A DNA stretch of 64,000 nt, taken from positions 930,001-994,000 of the forward strand of contig NZ_RZYA01000001.1 in assembly GCF_004005495.1 (NCBI RefSeq). Reading direction: 5' to 3'. This DNA is from Streptomyces antnestii. GTDB lineage: Bacteria > Actinomycetota > Actinomycetes > Streptomycetales > Streptomycetaceae. Positions 1-9,591 of the stretch are shown piece by piece. Below the pieces are notes generated by a model, which saw only the letters and a program-made list of their open reading frames with translations, was not told the origin of the DNA and made no database searches. Position 1 is the stretch's first letter. Every line of letters starts with the position of its first letter. The position numbers and the translations under genes were made by a program.

Positions 1-1231
1 CTGCCGGTGTGAGCCCGTGATGTAGGGCTCCAGACGCGTCGCCAGATCGCGGGAGGCCGGGTCCTTCATCGCGTCCAGCTGGGCGGCCAGATCGGCGAGC
101 AGCGGCGCGGGCCGCGACCAGGTGGCCGGATCGGACGTGATGCCAGCCTGTGCGTAGGCGGCGAGGACGGCCTTGTCCAGGACGGCGCGTTCGGTCGTGG
201 CCAGTTCTCCGCCGAGCAGCACGGTCAGGAAGGTGTGCAGGAAGAGGACGCGGCGCGTGAGGGCATCCGACTCCTCGTCGCTCTCATGCGGAAGGTCGAA
301 GGGGTTGAGGCGGACAGTGGGGTCGCCGAGACGGATGACGGTGCCGCCGACGGCTTCGGCGAGGCGGACGTACTCCTCTTCCGGGTCGATGACCATGGCC
401 TCGGTGCCGGTGAACAGTAGTCGGAGCAGCTCCAGTTTGGTCAGGTACGACTTGCCGGCCCCGGAGCGGGCCAGCAACACCGAGTTGTAGTTGTCCTGGG
501 CGAAGCGGTCCCACAGGACCACGGAGCCGCTGGCCGTGTTGACGCCGTACAGGACGCCGCCCGGCGCCATCGCCATGTCGGCGGGCAGGTCGGGGGAGGC
601 GAAGGGGAAGCAGGCAGCCAACGCCTCGGTGTCGAACGTGCGGCGCACGTTCAACGTGTCGATGCCCAGGGGGAGGGTGGCCAGCCAGCCAGCCCGGCAG
701 CGCCCGGTAGGTGGCGGGAGCGGTGGACACCAGTAGGGACTCGGCGATCGAGCGGACCAACGCCACTTCGTCGGCGAGGTGTTCCTCGCTCTCGCCGTAG
801 ACGGTCATGTACAGGCCGAGGCGGAAGAGTTTTCCCTCGCCGCGGGCGATCCGGTATGCCAGGTCGGCCGCATCCTGTGCGGCCGCCACGGTGTCGGGGT
901 CGTCCAGCCGTCCCCGGTCCGATCCGGTGCGGCGCGAGGATTCCAGGCGGGCGCGCTGCTTCTTGAGCTGCTGCGCGGCGAGCGCACTGGTGACGGGCTC
1001 GATGTGTAGGGCGACATCGAGGCGCCCGGGGTAGGTGAGCAACGGGTCCAGCCACCCTGGCACCACCTCGGCGGGGTACCCGGTCACGACGAGCGTGGCG
1101 GCGAGGAAGTCGCCGACGGCGAGGGTTCGGGCGTGTACCTCGATGGCGTCGGGGCCGAGGCGAGCGAACTCGTCACGTGCGTTGACCAACGCGCCGGGCA
1201 CGGCGGAGCGTCGCGGTAGCCGGAGCATCAT
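1..1231 (-). pseudogene. VirB4/TraC-like conjugative ATPase, frameshifted and cut by the window edge
   Basis: This is the ATPase of a type IV secretion-like conjugation apparatus, which would energise assembly or transfer at the inner membrane. Reading leftward from the ATG at 1231, the first frame gives a normal N-terminal domain down to about 690. The rest of the protein continues in another frame, with a Walker A motif SGAGKS at 465-448 and a Walker B stretch MVID at 396-385. The break coincides with three tandem copies of ccag at 681-692; removing one copy restores GWLATLPLGID. The C-terminus lies beyond base 1. The start overlaps the stop of the upstream gene (ATGA, 1228-1231), so it is translationally coupled. 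It is either a recent slippage mutant or a sequencing error. The family call is firm; the pseudogene status is less so. Confidence 0.82.
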
Positions 1232-2130
1232 GCCCCTCCCATCGGGGTGGCGTCGGGATCGGCGGCGAGCCGGAGGGTGTGTGCGGCGGCCTCCGCATCC
1301 AGCGCGGTGACGGTGATCTCGGCGCCTTCCAACGCGCGCGCTGCTTCGGTGAGGCGGCGGCCGGCTCGTCCCCCGCCTGAGGGGGACGGCTCGCGGGCCA
1401 CGAGCAGGACCTGGCGGGTGAGCAAGTCGCGTTCCGCGGCGAGTTGATCGAGGAAGTCGGCGTGGGCGAGCGCTGCTTGCTCGAGCGCCGGATGCGGAAG
1501 CTGCGGTGCCTCGTCGGTCAGCTCAGCGACGAGCGGGGCGACGTCCAGACGGTGAGCGCGCACCAGGATCTGGGTGGGGCCGGTGAGGGCGTTGAGCCAG
1601 CGGGCGAACGCCTCGGTCAGCGCCTGCTGTTCGCCTCCGGTGCGCAGATGGAAGTTGATCGTGCTGCACACCGCGAGCGCGGACCGGCCCTCATTGCCGA
1701 GGTCCAGCACGCCGGTGTCGCTGACCTCACGGCACGGCATTCGCAAAGCAGCCGGTTTCCGGCCGTCCTGCGCACGCCACGCCCCGGGGACGAGGGATGG
1801 CAGCGGCCGGACTCCTTCCGGGGCCGGTACGCGCCGTTTCGGCGTGCGGTGGAAGCGGACCGCGGCCAGCAGCAGCCGGTCCATGCCGATGCCGTCCCGC
1901 CGACCCACCGCGATCACCGTCACGACGAGGGCGACGGGTGCGACGAGTGCCAGGTAGGCGAGCGGGGCCATGAACGGACGCGATACCCAGTACCCGCCGT
2001 ACAGCAGGAGGCCGGCCACGGCCAGGATGGCGGCCTGGCGCGCGGTGAGCGGGCCCAGCACCTGATCCGACTTGCTCACGTCGGCCGGGATACGGGCCGA
2101 GGCGACGTACTCGTCATCCAGGTCGGTCAC
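1228..2130 (-). CDS. PrgI/SCO6880-like membrane protein of the conjugation cluster
   Basis: A 300-aa protein with two hydrophobic segments near the N-terminus (about residues 35-75) followed by a soluble domain. This is the layout of the PrgI-type proteins that sit beside VirB4 ATPases in actinomycete conjugation clusters, where they probably contribute to the inner-membrane complex. I chose the GTG at 2130 because GGGAGG lies just upstream and because the N-terminus then matches the family; longer readings run into the preceding gene. The stop overlaps the ATPase start by four bases, and the upstream TrbL-like gene ends 7 bp before the start. The family assignment rests on gene order and the hydrophobic pattern rather than a diagnostic motif. 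Confidence 0.75.
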   Translation of the reverse strand: MTDLDDEYVASARIPADVSKSDQVLGPLTARQAAILAVAGLLLYGGYWVSRPFMAPLAYLALVAPVALVVTVIAVGRRDGIGMDRLLLAAVRFHRTPKRRVPAPEGVRPLPSLVPGAWRAQDGRKPAALRMPCREVSDTGVLDLGNEGRSALAVCSTINFHLRTGGEQQALTEAFARWLNALTGPTQILVRAHRLDVAPLVAELTDEAPQLPHPALEQAALAHADFLDQLAAERDLLTRQVLLVAREPSPSGGGRAGRRLTEAARALEGAEITVTALDAEAAAHTLRLAADPDATPMGGA

Positions 2131-2137
2131 AGCGGAT

Positions 2138-4108
2138 TCACCTCCCGGAGGCTGACGGAGTGGGTTCCAGAGGCAGGCGCAACTGCGCCGGGCGTGCGGG
2201 GCGTTTGCGGACGCGGGCGGCAGGCACGGGGAGGGCCAGCTGCTGCGGCCTCCGCCTCGGACGGGCCGTGGCGGCAGGTGCGGCGGCCACGCTCGGCTGC
2301 CCACCCGGCCGCACGATCGGCTGGACGCCCGGTCCGGAACTGCCCATGCGTGGAACACCGCCGGGAAGAGCGCGTGCGGTGCGGGGAACACGCTGGGCTG
2401 CGATCGGGAGACGCAGCTGAGTCGGCCGCCCGGGACGAGCGGGGACACGTTTCGCCGGGATAGGCAGCGTCAACTGCCGCTTATGCCGGGCCTGCGCGGG
2501 GTGGATCACGGAGCGAGGACCTCCTGTCGCACGCGATGGCCGGGACGAGGTACTGCCGCGCCGAGCAGCAGCGCTCTGGGCGGTGGTCTGCCCTCCGGCT
2601 GCCGCACCAGAGCCAGAGGCGACATGGGTGGCGCGTGCCCGGAGCCCGGTCAGCAGGGCTCTACCGCGGCGGACGGCGAACCCGGCGACGCCCCCTGGCC
2701 GCAGCAGGCCGCCCGCGCCCGGACCTCGGCCAGGCCGTCCACCGCCTCCGCCACCGCGTGGCCCTCGTGGGGTCGAGCCACCGCCACGAGGGCGCCCACC
2801 ACCGCCTCCACCCCAGCCGCCGCCTCGACCGGCCCCGGCGGGACGCAGAGCGCCCAGTCCGGGCGCCGCACGGTTCAACAGCCGCCACATGGCGACGGAC
2901 TGGAGCATCCGCACCGGCGCAGGCGCATTCAGGCTTACGGGGGTGGAGCGCAGGACGGACCGCAAGCACCAGCCGGGAATCTTGAACAGGATCCAGAACA
3001 GGGCGAGTCCGGCGAGCGTGGTGCCCAGCTGGCTCGGCTTGGGAAAGCCCAGCAGGCTGGCACCCGGGGCGAAGAACAGCTTCAGCGCGGCAATGAACGT
3101 CATCGACTGGGCGACCTGGATCGCCAGGCAGCCCGCGAGCCCGCGCCACCACATGCGCGCCAGCGGATCGGTGACCGGATGCGCATGACAGGACAGCGCG
3201 AGCGGCGCCGAAATCGCCAGCAGCGCGATCACGGCCACGCGCACGATGTATCCGATGAGGACCGCGATGATCAGTACGACCAGGATGATGGTGAGCATCA
3301 GCAGGTACAGCTGCAGCCCGGCGACGCCGAACAGCGCGAACGGGATGACCCGTTCCACCAGCCCCTGGCCGGCGTCCGACAGGTCAGTGCCCATCACCAC
3401 GTATGACAGGGTGTTCGCAAGGCTGATTGCTTTGCCCATCACGGTCAGCGACATGGCGGCGGCGATCATCCCGATCAGCAGCCGGGGAGCGATCTGCTTG
3501 AGGGCGTAGCGGGTCTGAACGGTCTCGTAGCCCATGACCGTGATCCCGCCGGCGGTCACGAAGAGCACGTAGATCCCCGCCGCGATCCCCAACGAGCCGG
3601 TCCACAGCCGCTTGATGTCGGCCTGCCGGGTTACGTCCGGGGTGGCAAGCAGGGTGACGGCCAAGAGTTCGCGGACAGGTTTCATGACCTGCTCGACGAG
3701 CTTGCCGAGGAACGAGGTGACCGCGTTCACGATCATTCCGGGGACATCGAGGAGAGCGCCGAAGCCCTCGCCCGGAGTGCAGTCGGTGCCCTCCACCTCG
3801 CAGGCCGGCGGAATCAGCCCGGGAGCGGGCTCGGGGGCGGAAGGCCGCTTCGGCTTGGGGGCGGGGCGCCCGGGGGCGGGCGAAGGCCCGGGCGACGGCG
3901 ACGGTTGAGGCTGCGCGGGGCCAGGACCAGGACCAGGATCGGGCGCGGGCTGGGGCCCGGGGGCGGGGCGAGGTTCCGGATCGGCGGGCGTGGCCGGTGC
4001 ATGGGATGCGGCCGCCAGGGCGTACGGCGACGACAACGGTCCAGGAGCGAACCCCAGGGAGACCATGAGTAGGAGCAGGACGCCGGTGAGGCGGCGGAAA
4101 GTGGTCAT
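2138..4108 (-). CDS. TrbL/VirB6-like polytopic conjugation protein with Pro-rich and repeat regions
   Basis: A 656-aa protein. The N-terminus is a signal peptide or signal anchor, followed by a long Pro-Gly-Ala tract at about residues 40-95. The central part has several hydrophobic helices (about 130-410), as expected for TrbL/VirB6 channel subunits. The C-terminal third is rich in Gly, Arg and Pro and holds repeats of the type QLTLPIPAKRVP and QLRLPI, seen at least twice (about residues 555-650). The ATG at 4108 overlaps the stop of the pilin-like gene by four bases. It sits in the middle of a four-gene leftward operon. The basic, disordered tail is likely cytoplasmic or DNA-proximal, but that is inference. 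Confidence 0.78.
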   Translation of the reverse strand: MTTFRRLTGVLLLLMVSLGFAPGPLSSPYALAAASHAPATPADPEPRPAPGPQPAPDPGPGPGPAQPQPSPSPGPSPAPGRPAPKPKRPSAPEPAPGLIPPACEVEGTDCTPGEGFGALLDVPGMIVNAVTSFLGKLVEQVMKPVRELLAVTLLATPDVTRQADIKRLWTGSLGIAAGIYVLFVTAGGITVMGYETVQTRYALKQIAPRLLIGMIAAAMSLTVMGKAISLANTLSYVVMGTDLSDAGQGLVERVIPFALFGVAGLQLYLLMLTIILVVLIIAVLIGYIVRVAVIALLAISAPLALSCHAHPVTDPLARMWWRGLAGCLAIQVAQSMTFIAALKLFFAPGASLLGFPKPSQLGTTLAGLALFWILFKIPGWCLRSVLRSTPVSLNAPAPVRMLQSVAMWRLLNRAAPGLGALRPAGAGRGGGWGGGGGGRPRGGGSTPRGPRGGGGGGRPGRGPGAGGLLRPGGVAGFAVRRGRALLTGLRARATHVASGSGAAAGGQTTAQSAAARRGSTSSRPSRATGGPRSVIHPAQARHKRQLTLPIPAKRVPARPGRPTQLRLPIAAQRVPRTARALPGGVPRMGSSGPGVQPIVRPGGQPSVAAAPAATARPRRRPQQLALPVPAARVRKRPARPAQLRLPLEPTPSASGR

Positions 4109-4494
4109 TGGCCGCCCCCGCCAGCGCCGACGATGCCTTGAAGCACGGTGACCAGGACGGGAGCCATGATGGCCAGCCCGTAGCCGATGGCTGCAGCCTT
4201 CAACGCCCGTTTGGCGGACTCGACTTCGCCCGGGTCGCCGCCGGCCATCAGGTAGCGCAGACCACCGAACGTGAGAAACAGCGTGGCGAGCCCGGCCAGG
4301 CTGCCGACGATCCAGTTCCGCAGATTGTTGATCACCGTGGGGACGTCCGCGACCGCCCACGACGACGGCGGATCGCATAGAAGCGCGAAAAGCGCGAACG
4401 CGACGACGAAGAGCAGCCGGGCCACGATAGAGCCCGCCTCGCGCCGGGCAGATCGGCGGGCTCCGGCCCGCGGTGGGCGCAGATGTACGAGCAC
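4105..4494 (-). CDS. Pilin-like small membrane protein of the conjugation cluster
   Basis: A 129-aa protein with a basic N-terminus and hydrophobic segments around residues 25-45, 60-80 and 105-125, and the motif LRYLMAGGDP between them. This matches the small TrbC/VirB2-like pilin family that precedes TrbL in actinomycete clusters. I chose the GTG at 4494 because AGGAGG lies nine bases upstream (4504-4509). A GTG at 4500 (three bases from the Shine-Dalgarno) and one at 4425 are alternatives; the last would make a shorter protein starting at the signal segment. Its stop overlaps the TrbL-like start (ATGA), so the operon is tightly coupled. Confidence 0.72.
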   Translation of the reverse strand: MLVHLRPPRAGARRSARREAGSIVARLLFVVAFALFALLCDPPSSWAVADVPTVINNLRNWIVGSLAGLATLFLTFGGLRYLMAGGDPGEVESAKRALKAAAIGYGLAIMAPVLVTVLQGIVGAGGGGQ

Positions 4495-4787
4495 GTGCAC
4501 ACACCTCCTGGAGCGGCACAAGGGGAGAGACCGAGAGTGGGAGAAGGGGAAGAGGTGCCTCGTCCCCGGGGTCCGGGCTGGCCCGCAACAGCGCTTCACC
4601 TCCTTCATGGGGGAAGGCGAGCTACTGGAACGCGGAGGGGCGGAACCGAGTGTCAGCACGGGACGCCGTGCCCGAACCCCAGGGACAGATGAGTGAGACA
4701 GAAGGAGCGCTACGAGACGGGAGTTCCCACAGGTGCCTTCACACCTCTAAGGAGAAAAACCGGACGCGATCGTGCCAGGCGCTGACT

Positions 4788-5543
4788 TCAGAACTCCCGC
4801 GCGGCCAGCGCAGCGGCCAGACGCTGCTCAGCCGCGGATCGGCGCCGGAAGGCGGCGCGGACACTCATGCCCACCTCGTTCGCGGCCTGCGCCATGAGCC
4901 GGCGCTCCAGCCGTGTCTGTGCGATGAGTTCGGCCTCCTCCTTCCCGAGAACCCCAGCACCCACGGCCCGCTCCAGGACCTCGAACACCTCCGCGTACCC
5001 GCCGACGGAAAACGGTCGCGCGACCGTGTTCTCGTCCAGCGGCACGGGGGCCGTGCGCCGCGCCCGCTGCGCGGCGTACAGCAGACGGTGTGCGGCCCGG
5101 TCCCCGGCCCGCAGCAGCCGCAGTCCTGCCTCTTCTGCCTCCGCCGGCATGGCGGTGAGCTCGGTGGTCACCGCGGTCAGCACTTCCTGCTCCAGCTCGC
5201 ACGCCTCGACCTCCGCCAGCCTCGGCAGCCGCGACAGCGCGCGCCGCAGCCCGGGAATGGCAAAGCCGACCGCCACGGTGCACCAGGGCTCACCGTGCGC
5301 CTGGCAGCGGCACAGCACTTCCCGCCATACACGGGCACGGGCCTCAGCGGTGCAGCTGGGATGCGCCATCCGCGAGCGAACCCGGGTCACCGACAGCACA
5401 CCGGCCCCCGGCTCGGGCAGCAACGAGCCCGGCAGCGTGAGCGGCCACGGCGGCGAAGCCAGAGCGAGGAACGCAGACTCAACCTCCTCCAGTGGTGAGA
5501 CGGACAGTGCGGGGCGGGAGGGGCGGATGTTCGTACGTCGCAT
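4788..5543 (-). CDS. Hypothetical protein with a C-terminal helix-turn-helix-like region
   Basis: A 251-aa, Glu/Ala/Arg-rich, mostly helical protein with no signal peptide. The last about 60 residues (including LERRLMAQAANEVGMS) look like the DNA-binding helices of a sigma region 4 or similar HTH, followed by a basic segment ending RLAAALAAREF. AGGAG lies six bases before the ATG at 5543. It lies upstream of, and in the same direction as, the conjugation operon, separated by about 290 bp, so a regulator of transfer is a reasonable guess. I do not recognise a named family, and the HTH is judged by eye. Confidence 0.6.
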   Translation of the reverse strand: MRRTNIRPSRPALSVSPLEEVESAFLALASPPWPLTLPGSLLPEPGAGVLSVTRVRSRMAHPSCTAEARARVWREVLCRCQAHGEPWCTVAVGFAIPGLRRALSRLPRLAEVEACELEQEVLTAVTTELTAMPAEAEEAGLRLLRAGDRAAHRLLYAAQRARRTAPVPLDENTVARPFSVGGYAEVFEVLERAVGAGVLGKEEAELIAQTRLERRLMAQAANEVGMSVRAAFRRRSAAEQRLAAALAAREF

Positions 5544-6228
5544 GACGGGGCTCCTTGCCTACGAGCTGCGAAGCGGACGCCGCCCATCCCGCCAGTCACC
5601 CCCGCCACGCCCCTGCCGGCATCGAGCCGCATGCACGTCGCCGCTCCGCCACGGGCCCGCCGCACTCCGGGCCCGGTATGGCAGATATGCCACCGACCTG
5701 CACCTTTGTCGCATCAGGCTGCCCGAGAGACTCGCGGAAGAATTTCTCAGAGTTTGTTCTGCCGACCCAGAGGTGAGACCCACGTGCGTCACCGCGCGGC
5801 ATGCCGCCGGCATGGCAGATCGCGCGCTGACCAGCACCTTCTTCGTCTGCTGGCGGTACAGCAGTTGTACCGATGCTGACCAGGGGAAACGGCAGTTGAT
5901 GCGGATCCTTGACGTGGGCTGGTCCGGAAATGGTTCGGATCTTGGTCCGGTAGCCCTGGGGAGGAGGGGATGGGGTGGGCTGGGAAGTTCTGGCAATGAT
6001 CGGGAGCGGGCTGGGCTATCAGGTGGGGCCACTGTGCTGCACATGAGCCTGGACTGAGAGGTGGACTCGGATGCCTTGTAGCGAACAACGCCGAGGGCGA
6101 AGTGGCCAAGAATCGAACGTGAGAGACTAGCGAGCTATGACATCAACTTGGCGCTTATGCCGCGGAGTTACTGCGCCGCAGGATGGCATGTTGCGGAACG
6201 TCGTCGAACAGCCCGGGCGAGGGATTGC
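5544..6228. other. Intergenic region between divergent genes
   Basis: About 685 bp between the leftward HTH-like protein and the rightward Trypco1-like gene. It must hold promoters for both directions. Short imperfect dyads occur near 5679-5696 and 5800-5818. The open frames here lack actinomycete codon bias and ribosome binding sites. I see no RNA gene or relic. Confidence 0.5.
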
Positions 6229-6597
6229 ATGACTGAGCTGCTGCGGATACCCATCGGAGACGACGAGGCGGGGGCCCTTGTTGTCGAGGTCAGACCCAAC
6301 TCACGTGACATCCAACAGGTATCGCGTACCGGGGACCGAGTCATTGAAGCGACCCAGACGCTGCAAGAGTCTCTACAGCCGATCACTCAAGCAGCTGCGA
6401 TGGCGCTCCGCACCCTTCAGAGCGTCAATCCGACGGCGGTCGAGGTGGAGTTCGGGGTTCGAATCCACGCGAAGACGGGCGCGGTGCTCACGGAGGCTGG
6501 GGCCGAGGGCCATCTCAAGGTGACGATCACCTGGGATCGGACGGCGGCCGGGCTTCAACCCCCCCCAGCGGTCGGCAGAAGCCAGGGCCTCGAATGA
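6229..6597 (+). CDS. Trypco1-like (CU044_2847 family) protein
   Basis: A 122-aa soluble protein opening with a strand-rich segment (LLRIPIGDDEAGALVVEV). It then has an amphipathic helical middle and a closing stretch of the type VEVEFGVRIHAKTGAVL with LKVTITWDR. This pattern and its position match the trypsin-co-occurring domain Trypco1, which sits beside trypsin-like peptidases in bacterial conflict modules. GAGGG lies just before the ATG at 6229. Its stop overlaps the next gene's start (ATGA, 6594-6597), so the two are made together. In the family it is predicted to be a substrate or regulator of the peptidase. The family identity is fairly safe; the role is prediction. Confidence 0.8.
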   Translation: MTELLRIPIGDDEAGALVVEVRPNSRDIQQVSRTGDRVIEATQTLQESLQPITQAAAMALRTLQSVNPTAVEVEFGVRIHAKTGAVLTEAGAEGHLKVTITWDRTAAGLQPPPAVGRSQGLE

Positions 6598-9584
6598 GTG
6601 ACCTCGCATCGTGGTCGGTGCGAGTAGCCGATGGAGACGGCGCCATCTACGGCGCTGGCTTACATCTCGGCGGCGGACTGGTCCTCACCTGTGCCCATGT
6701 AGTGCGGGACGCAACGCAGGCGGATGAGATTGCAGTCCGTCCAACCGGGCCCGTCTTCATCAACTTCCCTGGTCTCTCCACCGATTGGATGGCAGCTGTG
6801 GTGGAGCCGGACGGATGGTGGCCTTACGACGACGCCCTACACGGAGATGCCGCTGTACTGCGACTCTCCGTTCCTCCTCCGCAGGGGGCGACCGCCGCGC
6901 CGCTGACCTACGAGTTCCCGGAGGGGGCCATTGTGCGGACGTTCGGCTACCCATTGGGGCGCGACTTTGGGGTACACGCTCGGGCGGAGATCATGGGCGA
7001 AACCCTTTCGCAGGGCTGGTATCAGCTGGACGACAGTCGCCTGAGAGGTGAGCAGATCCAGCCTGGCTTCAGTGGCGCGGCCGTTACACTTGAGGGAAGC
7101 GGCAAGGTAGCAGGAATGGTCGCGCTCGCCACCGTTGACACCGGCAACGTGTCACCCCGGGTCTCCTGGATGCTGCCGATTCGATTGCTGGCCGAGCATC
7201 TGCGCCCGGTTGCCACAGCCCTGGACGACTCCACGCCCGTCCCCCGGCAGCGCTCGTGTGAGCAGCCTGCCGCCGCTCTCGGCACGTCCTGTCCGCTTCC
7301 ATCCGACATCCGCGACTTCACCGGCCGCGAGGACGAGATAGCAGACGCTAGTGAAGAGATTGAAGGGGCTGACGGCGTCCCCATAGTCCAGGCCGTATAC
7401 GGCATGGGGGGCATCGGTAAGACCACACTGGCTGTCCGTCTCGCCCACCGGTGCAAAGCTCGGTACCCGGATGGCCAGTACTTCATCGACTTACAGGCGC
7501 ACACCATCGGCGCCGAACCGCTCAGCCCGGAACAGGCTCTCCGTGCACTGCTGCGTGCCACACTTGGCCAGCCGCCGAAAGATGGAAGTTCACTCCTTGA
7601 GCTCTCCTCCATGTGGCAAGACGTCATGCGATTGCGGCGCCTGATCGTCGTATTGGACAACGCCGAGTCATTCGGCCAGATCGAGCGATTGTTGCCCCGA
7701 GCAGGGCTCGGTCTCATGCTGGTCACGAGTCGGCGATGGCTGGAAGAGTTAGGTGCGGATGGCAGTGTGCCGAGACAGATGACCGTATTCGACGAGAATG
7801 CTTCCGTCGAGCTGTTCACGCGCGTCGTCGGCAGGCGGCGAACTGATGCTGAACCAGATGCGGTCAAAGACCTTGTTCGCTTGTGTGGCTACCTGCCGCT
7901 GGCGATCCGTCTGAAGGCCGCCTACGCCAAGGGCCGGCCAACATGGAGTCTTGCCGATATACGGGAGGAGATGGCTGAGGAGGAGCGAGCGGAGGCGGCG
8001 AGGGGCCAGCGAGAGGGCGTTCCGATGGACGGACGCCTCGGCCAGCTCCGATTGGGTACTGCGCAACCAGTCCGTACGGCCTTCGTCACATCATTCCGGC
8101 GGCTATCCGAACCCCACCGGCGACTCTTCCGGCTCCTGGGCTTGCACCCGCCGGAAATTATGGATCGCCGCGCCGTTGAGGCTCTGGCTGAGAATATACA
8201 GACAGCAAAGGCAGGACTAGAGGTTCTGACCCGGGAGAGTCTCGTGAGCGAGCACGGCCGCTCCCGCATCGGCATGCACGATCTGTTAAGGGAATATGCT
8301 CGCGACGAACTCTTCGCCGTTGAGTCGTGGGACGCACGGGGCCAAGCTGCTGGTCGACTGATCGACTACTACCTAGCAGTGGCACTGATGGCCCGCCAAG
8401 TACTGCTGCCTGCACGGCCAGTGGAGGATGAGGCTGAACTACTGCACCCGCAGCTGCCCGATGTATCCAGTCTCGCCGCGTCGCTGCAGTGGTTCGAGGT
8501 CGAGCATCAGAACCTGCTTGGCTGCATCGACCTCGCCGTTCAATACGGGCACACCTCCTACGTGTGGCGTCTTCCCAGAGCTATGGGCATGTACCTGTCT
8601 CTTTCGTCCAATTCGAAGGACGCCATCCCCTGTTATGAAAGGGGGATTGAGGCTGCTGAGGCCTCAGATCAGCGTGCTGCGGCAGATCTGCACGGTCTGC
8701 TCGGAGACGCACTGCGCGCCGAGGGGAAACCGGACAAGTCTCTCGCCGAGTTCCGTGCAGCCCGTTCGCTCTACATCAAACTCGGTGACAGCGTCTCCGC
8801 CGCCGACATGCTGACTAGAGGAAGTGCTCCGCAGCGCACCATCGAGGGCTCTGAGCAGTCAGTTGCCAGTTGCTTGCAGGCCATCGAGGAATACACAGCT
8901 ACTGGAGATAGCTTCGGGTCTGCCGAGGCAGAGTATTTGCTAGCTGTGTCGGCCCGCCTGGACGGCGACCGGGCACGCGCATTTGGTCACCTGCGTCGTG
9001 CCCTTGACCTGTATCAAGACTCCGCCTTCAGCGCAGGTCAGGCCCGTTGTCTGAATCTAATGGGAGTGATTCAACGGCTTGGCGGTGACTACGCCACGGC
9101 CATCGACACGCTTGAGAAAGCTATACAGCTATATCGCAAGGCGCATGACAACCGGGGCATCGCACACGCCGTAAACAACCTCGCGTCCGCCATGGCCTTG
9201 GCAGGGAATCTAGAGCAAGCCATCGCCATCCACGGTGAGGCACTGGAGCGCTTCCAGAAGTACAGTCCCTACGGCTACCCCGACGCTCTACTCGTGGCGG
9301 GCGATCTGCGCAGCAAGCAAGGCGATCACGCTGCGGCGGAGCAGAAGCTCCGGGAGGCAGTACGGCTGTACCGCCCGATGCGTGCAAGCTTCGGCGAGGC
9401 CCGCGCTCACCTACTGCTAGCGACCGCCCTTCGCCAGCAGGGACGGTATTCCGAGAGCGCTAGCGAGGCTGGCGAAGCCCTCAGCTTCTACAGGAGCACC
9501 GGCAACAGGGCAGGCGCGACTGCCGCGCAGCTTGAACTGGAGGCATGCCAGGCGGCACTGGAAGATACGAGCGGTGAAGGCTGA
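6594..9584 (+). CDS. Trypsin-like peptidase / STAND NTPase / TPR protein
   Basis: A 996-aa three-part protein. Residues 1-215 are a trypsin-like serine peptidase with a complete triad: His35 (TCAHVV), Asp85 (GDAAVL) and Ser160 (GFSGAA). Residues about 240-520 form an NB-ARC/STAND NTPase with P-loop GMGGIGKTT (270-278), Walker B LIVVLDNAE (Asp355) and a sensor-like LVTSRR. A linker with winged-helix character follows, then helical TPR-like repeats from about 690 to 960. STAND proteins of this kind sense a target through the repeats, oligomerise on NTP binding and release the effector, here a protease. No signal peptide is seen, so it acts in the cytoplasm. It is coupled to the Trypco1-like gene. 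A role in phage defence or programmed death is inferred from the architecture. Confidence 0.9.
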   Translation: MSDLASWSVRVADGDGAIYGAGLHLGGGLVLTCAHVVRDATQADEIAVRPTGPVFINFPGLSTDWMAAVVEPDGWWPYDDALHGDAAVLRLSVPPPQGATAAPLTYEFPEGAIVRTFGYPLGRDFGVHARAEIMGETLSQGWYQLDDSRLRGEQIQPGFSGAAVTLEGSGKVAGMVALATVDTGNVSPRVSWMLPIRLLAEHLRPVATALDDSTPVPRQRSCEQPAAALGTSCPLPSDIRDFTGREDEIADASEEIEGADGVPIVQAVYGMGGIGKTTLAVRLAHRCKARYPDGQYFIDLQAHTIGAEPLSPEQALRALLRATLGQPPKDGSSLLELSSMWQDVMRLRRLIVVLDNAESFGQIERLLPRAGLGLMLVTSRRWLEELGADGSVPRQMTVFDENASVELFTRVVGRRRTDAEPDAVKDLVRLCGYLPLAIRLKAAYAKGRPTWSLADIREEMAEEERAEAARGQREGVPMDGRLGQLRLGTAQPVRTAFVTSFRRLSEPHRRLFRLLGLHPPEIMDRRAVEALAENIQTAKAGLEVLTRESLVSEHGRSRIGMHDLLREYARDELFAVESWDARGQAAGRLIDYYLAVALMARQVLLPARPVEDEAELLHPQLPDVSSLAASLQWFEVEHQNLLGCIDLAVQYGHTSYVWRLPRAMGMYLSLSSNSKDAIPCYERGIEAAEASDQRAAADLHGLLGDALRAEGKPDKSLAEFRAARSLYIKLGDSVSAADMLTRGSAPQRTIEGSEQSVASCLQAIEEYTATGDSFGSAEAEYLLAVSARLDGDRARAFGHLRRALDLYQDSAFSAGQARCLNLMGVIQRLGGDYATAIDTLEKAIQLYRKAHDNRGIAHAVNNLASAMALAGNLEQAIAIHGEALERFQKYSPYGYPDALLVAGDLRSKQGDHAAAEQKLREAVRLYRPMRASFGEARAHLLLATALRQQGRYSESASEAGEALSFYRSTGNRAGATAAQLELEACQAALEDTSGEG

Positions 9585-9591
9585 ACAGTCA

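Noticed and set aside
2483..3406. Long plus-strand open frame across the TrbL-like gene
   Set aside because: It is antisense to a well-supported gene, rich in Arg/Gly/Gln, and shows no domain. High GC content produces such frames.
5559..6044. A minus-strand gene upstream of the HTH-like protein
   Set aside because: The frame is open, but composition is erratic, with no ribosome site or domain.
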